Part shown: piece by piece, positions 29,808 through 32,915 of the stretch
How positions within the stretch are numbered: position 1 is the first letter of the stretch
How the letters are laid out: each line of letters starts with the position of its first letter
Assembly: GCA_017609225.1 (NCBI GenBank)
Contig: JAFCEK010000003.1
Coordinates: forward strand, 1-32,915
DNA length: 32,915 bases
From: Candidatus Aenigmatarchaeota archaeon
Lineage (GTDB): Archaea > Aenigmatarchaeota > Aenigmatarchaeia > QMZP01
Direction of reading: 5' to 3'
The notes under the pieces: generated by a model
What the model was told of the DNA's origin: nothing
The model's input: only the letters and a program-made list of their open reading frames with translations
Databases searched by the model: none
Translations under genes and position numbers: made by a program

Positions 29808-32293
29808 ATCTCAGTCAACCTCCAGTTAAGTTTTCCCCAGTCTGATTTTGACGGGTCTATGCCGTCCTCTCCTGCAGTAAACTGGATTATTTCCCCTGCT
29901 GAATTTCTTATTGTTCTGTCACTCATAACCTTCAGGTCCTGCAAAGCATTTACAAGCCTTCTCTGCATGTATCCTGATTTTCTTGTTCTCAGGGATTTGT
30001 CCATAAGCCCCTCACGGCCGTTCATTATGTTCCAGAAAAGCTCAAAGGGGCTAAGGCCCTGCTTGAATCCCTTTGAAACAAAGCCATGGGCTCCCGGGGA
30101 CAGGTCTCCCTTTTTTATGTGCGGCAGTGTTCTGCCTGCATATCCTCTCTTTATTCTCTTTCCAAGAATGGTTTCCTGGCCCACAACAGCAGCCATCTGC
30201 GTGGTATTTATTATAGAACCCTTTGCTCCGGACTGCAGCATATGTATTATGTCATTCTTTTTTATTTCATTTGCAACAAGCTCTGAAACCCTGCTAACGC
30301 CTGATGCCAGCACATTCATTATCTGCGCCTCAAGGGAGTCAAGAGCTGTCATCCCTGGAAGTATTCTCATCTCACCCCTTTTGTACTTCTCTATGAGTTC
30401 ATTGGATTCCATCTCTGCTTTCTTTATTTCTTCTCTTATTTCCTTTTCCTTTTTGGGAGACAAATCCAGGTCTGAAAGGCCCAGCGAGAATCCTCTTTTC
30501 ATCAGGAATGCAACACCAAGCCTTCCTGTCTGGTCAATAAAATTTCTTATTATGTTCTTGTCGGGAAGCCTGTAAATCTTGTTTATTATCTTCCCCTTCT
30601 CGGGTCCTACAGACATCTTGTCTATTGCGCCTTTCAAAACCTTGCCGTCTTTAATCACAACATAGGCATCATATTTGCATTCCTCCTTTGTGCAGTGTTC
30701 ACAGTTAATGCAGCAGCTTGCCTTGAATTCCATGTTCAGCTCCTTGGGCAGAAGCATGCTGAATATCTCCTTTCCTGTAAAGGTTTCCTTGTCTGGAAGC
30801 TCTATGTCAATTCCAGCATCTCCCAGGAGCTGTGCAGCCTCCTCCCTTTTCAGAACGGTTCCCTCCTTTGTGAGGAGATATATGCCCGATATCTGGTCAA
30901 GGTCGCATCCTATAATGGGTCCTCCAAACTTGGGAGAAATTATGTTTTTATGCACTTCCATCAGGTTTTCTGACTCGCTCCTTGCCTCATCTGTCTGGGG
31001 AACATGCAGGTTCATCTCATCCCCGTCAAAATCTGCATTATAGGGCGGACAGACCTGGGGTGCTATCCTGAATGTCTTGTATGGCATCACCCTGACCCTG
31101 TGCGCCATTATGGAGATTCTGTGCAGCGAGGGCTGCCTGTTAAACAGAACAATATCCCCGTCCTCAAGCTGCCTGTCAACAGTCCATTCAACATCAATGC
31201 TGTTCATAACATCTTTCTTGTTTTCCTTTGTTACCTTTATTCTCCTGCCATCAGGCCTTATAACATAGTTTATTTTATCGGATTTGAACATCTCCTTTAC
31301 TTCCTTTATGTTCATCTTTGTCACAAAAACAGGAACTGTTAATTCCTTTGCAATGGATTGCGGAACGCCTACCTCATTTATTGAAATCTTCGGGTCCGGG
31401 GATATAACTGTTCTTGCCGAGAAGTTAACCCTCTTTCCCAGCAGGTTGCCTCTTATCCTGCCTTCCTTTGCCTTCAGTCTCTGCACTATTCCCTTAAGTG
31501 CCCTGCCTGACCTGTGTCTTGCAAGGGGTGCTCCTGTAAGCTCATTGTCAAAATAGGTTGCAACATGATACTGTATGAGTTCCCAGAGGTCATTGATTAT
31601 AAACTCGGGAGCGCCAATATCAATGTTTTCCTTCAGGCTCTGGTTGATTCTCACTATGTCCACAAGTTTGTGTGTGAGGTCATCCTCTGAACGCTCTCCT
31701 CCCTCCAGGGTTATTGAAGGCCTCATGGTAACAGGGGGTATCGGAAGAAGTGTTAGTATAAGCCATTCAGGCCTACCTCCGTTAAAGCCTATCTTTTTCA
31801 GGTCAGAAGCGGGTATTTTCTCAAACCTTTCTCTTATTGCTGCAGGCGTAAGCTCTTTCTTGTCTTCATAAAATGCATAGGGCTTCACAAAGCTTATTTT
31901 TTTCTGCTTTGTCTTGCAGTGCGGGCATTTGGAGGGAGTAATCAGATGTATTTTTTCCAGAACCTCTCCCTTTGTGTCTTCAACCATTATTCTGTTGCAT
32001 TTCCTGCATGTGAGCTTTAACAGATGATATACTGTTTTTGTGTAAAGGACATGCACCACCGGCTTTGCAAGTTCCAGATATCCAAAATGGCCGGGACAGT
32101 CGCCTATGCCCCCTCCACATGTTCTGCAGTGAAGCCCCGGGTCTATTACCCCGAGTCTCGGGTCCATCACGCCTCCCTCAATGGGATAGCCGTCCGCGTC
32201 ATAAAGGTCCGAAACTACCACCCTTACTCTTGCCAGGTTTTTTATCATCTCCGGGGATATCAGGCTGAATTCCATTTTGTCTATTTTGTGCAT
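29804..32293 (-). CDS. rpoA1: RNA polymerase subunit A' (Rpo1N)
   Basis: The 829-residue subunit carries the catalytic magnesium loop NADFDGDEMNLH (Asp421, Asp423, Asp425). The clamp zinc site is CRTCGGGIGDCPGH (Cys56, Cys59, Cys66, His69), and a second zinc site is formed by CRKC (96-99) and CPHC (123-126). The lid and rudder region RGNLLGKRVNFSARTVISPD is intact. The protein ends soon after the bridge helix and funnel, as usual where A' and A'' are separate. It has no intein. It starts 22 bases after the rpoB stop and overlaps rpoA2 by 4 bases, so all three are in one transcript. Confidence 0.98.
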   Translation of the reverse strand: MHKIDKMEFSLISPEMIKNLARVRVVVSDLYDADGYPIEGGVMDPRLGVIDPGLHCRTCGGGIGDCPGHFGYLELAKPVVHVLYTKTVYHLLKLTCRKCNRIMVEDTKGEVLEKIHLITPSKCPHCKTKQKKISFVKPYAFYEDKKELTPAAIRERFEKIPASDLKKIGFNGGRPEWLILTLLPIPPVTMRPSITLEGGERSEDDLTHKLVDIVRINQSLKENIDIGAPEFIINDLWELIQYHVATYFDNELTGAPLARHRSGRALKGIVQRLKAKEGRIRGNLLGKRVNFSARTVISPDPKISINEVGVPQSIAKELTVPVFVTKMNIKEVKEMFKSDKINYVIRPDGRRIKVTKENKKDVMNSIDVEWTVDRQLEDGDIVLFNRQPSLHRISIMAHRVRVMPYKTFRIAPQVCPPYNADFDGDEMNLHVPQTDEARSESENLMEVHKNIISPKFGGPIIGCDLDQISGIYLLTKEGTVLKREEAAQLLGDAGIDIELPDKETFTGKEIFSMLLPKELNMEFKASCCINCEHCTKEECKYDAYVVIKDGKVLKGAIDKMSVGPEKGKIINKIYRLPDKNIIRNFIDQTGRLGVAFLMKRGFSLGLSDLDLSPKKEKEIREEIKKAEMESNELIEKYKRGEMRILPGMTALDSLEAQIMNVLASGVSRVSELVANEIKKNDIIHMLQSGAKGSIINTTQMAAVVGQETILGKRIKRGYAGRTLPHIKKGDLSPGAHGFVSKGFKQGLSPFELFWNIMNGREGLMDKSLRTRKSGYMQRRLVNALQDLKVMSDRTIRNSAGEIIQFTAGEDGIDPSKSDWGKLNWRLTEI

Positions 32294-32315
32294 ACAATCA
32301 CTTCACTATTAAACT

Positions 32316-32915
32316 CTATACCTCCTTTGTTACCAGTTTGGGGTATATGCCCATTGCCTTCAGTTCATCAAGCGTAAGCTTGAAAGCATATGATGTTTCA
32401 ACCCAGACAACATCGCTCTGCTTGCACATACCGCAGTATGTTCTGTTTTTAATAACATCATATATTGCGATGAGGCCGCATTTTGTGCATATTGGTATCA
32501 TGGTCTTGTCCGAGTCAAACCTTTCCTTAAGCGTGATAACAGAGCCATGCCCCACCAGGCACTGCTGCTCCATTTCACCAAGTCTCAGCCCGCCTCTCTT
32601 TGCCCTTCCTTCTGTGGGCTGTTTTGTAAGCAGTGTTACCGGGCCTCTTGACCTTGCATGTATTTTGTCTGAAACCATGTGGTCAAGCTTCATATAATAG
32701 GAAATTCCCGTGAATATCAGAACATCATACTTTTTTCCGGACCTTCCGTCATAAAGTGTTTCTTTTCCATCATCCCTGAAGCCCAGCTTCTTCATAATCT
32801 TCCTTATGTTTTCCTCTTTCATATGGTCAAACGCGGAAGCATCAAACCTCTGGCCTGAAAGCGCTCCTGTCTTGCCTGCGAGCATCTCCAGCAGATGCCC
32901 GATAGTCATCCTGGA
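32316..32915 (-). CDS. rpoB: RNA polymerase subunit B (Rpo2), C-terminal part, cut by the window edge
   Basis: The frame enters from the right edge and continues to its stop at 32316-32318. The visible 199 residues start SRMTIGHLLEMLAGKTGALS, an internal part of the B subunit (usually I-P-S-R-M-T-x-G). They include HARSRGPVTLLTKQPTEGRA and GLRLGEMEQQCLVGHG, which contact the A' clamp. The zinc motif follows as CTKC and CGMC around residues 141-165, and the end is MGIYPKLVTKEV. Because the start lies outside, it is not possible to say whether this archaeon has a single rpoB or split B' and B''. Confidence 0.96.
   Translation of the reverse strand, partial: SRMTIGHLLEMLAGKTGALSGQRFDASAFDHMKEENIRKIMKKLGFRDDGKETLYDGRSGKKYDVLIFTGISYYMKLDHMVSDKIHARSRGPVTLLTKQPTEGRAKRGGLRLGEMEQQCLVGHGSVITLKERFDSDKTMIPICTKCGLIAIYDVIKNRTYCGMCKQSDVVWVETSYAFKLTLDELKAMGIYPKLVTKEV

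Overview
The window is archaeal chromosome. It carries split RNA polymerase large-subunit genes (rpoB end, rpoA1, rpoA2), the ribosomal proteins uL6 and eL32, a family B DNA polymerase with a C-terminal PIP-like motif, a type II methionine aminopeptidase, a RibL-type nucleotidyltransferase and an AlaX editing protein. Many genes have a TATA-like box about 25 bases before the start codon, as in leaderless archaeal promoters, and internal operon genes use GGAGG or GGTGA ribosome sites. Small compact genes, frequent short overlaps and an intein in rpoA2 would fit a small-genome archaeon such as a DPANN lineage, but nothing here fixes the taxon.

Layout. (1) 1-4450 is an AT-rich accessory region: a CPBP membrane protease, a frameshifted NYN-domain gene, a DUF4258/DUF2283 toxin-antitoxin-like pair and several unknown small genes. 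A short repeat that reads as a worn C-terminal coding tail (core K/G-I-P) recurs five times between 44 and 2726, with cargo genes in the gaps. (2) 4474-7665: a DUF998 gene with an internal stop, an ABC-2 exporter whose permease is frameshifted, and an MscS channel. (3) 7662-11593, minus strand: Cas4-like nuclease, secreted beta-helix protein, membrane-anchored trypsin-like protease, and a tandem pair of PolB-type exonuclease-like proteins, one lacking its ExoI acids. (4) 11769-19824: esterase-like lipoprotein, polB with a downstream nitroreductase, DedA protein, YjbQ protein, second nitroreductase, Na+/Ca2+ exchanger, AlaX and a membrane protein. (5) 19891-23402: AT-richer patch with a MATE transporter and poorly characterised genes, including an N-terminally truncated histidine phosphatase. 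(6) 23669-26141: RibL, MetAP, NUDIX, a one-domain alkyltransferase and a 51-residue zinc ribbon. (7) 26195-32915, minus strand: eL32, uL6, rpoA2 (intein), rpoA1 and the end of rpoB.

The most interesting structure is a dispersed, non-autonomous element of 91-116 bases in three copies (15718-15808, 24083-24197, 27151-27266). Each has two terminal hairpins and is bounded on both sides by ATAA. On the minus strand it looks like the fused ends of an IS200/IS605-type element inserted at TTAT. One copy interrupts the polB-linked nitroreductase, and deleting it in silico restores a full reading frame exactly. All three sit at gene 3' ends. A separate hairpin of similar plan (24201-24257) abuts the second copy.
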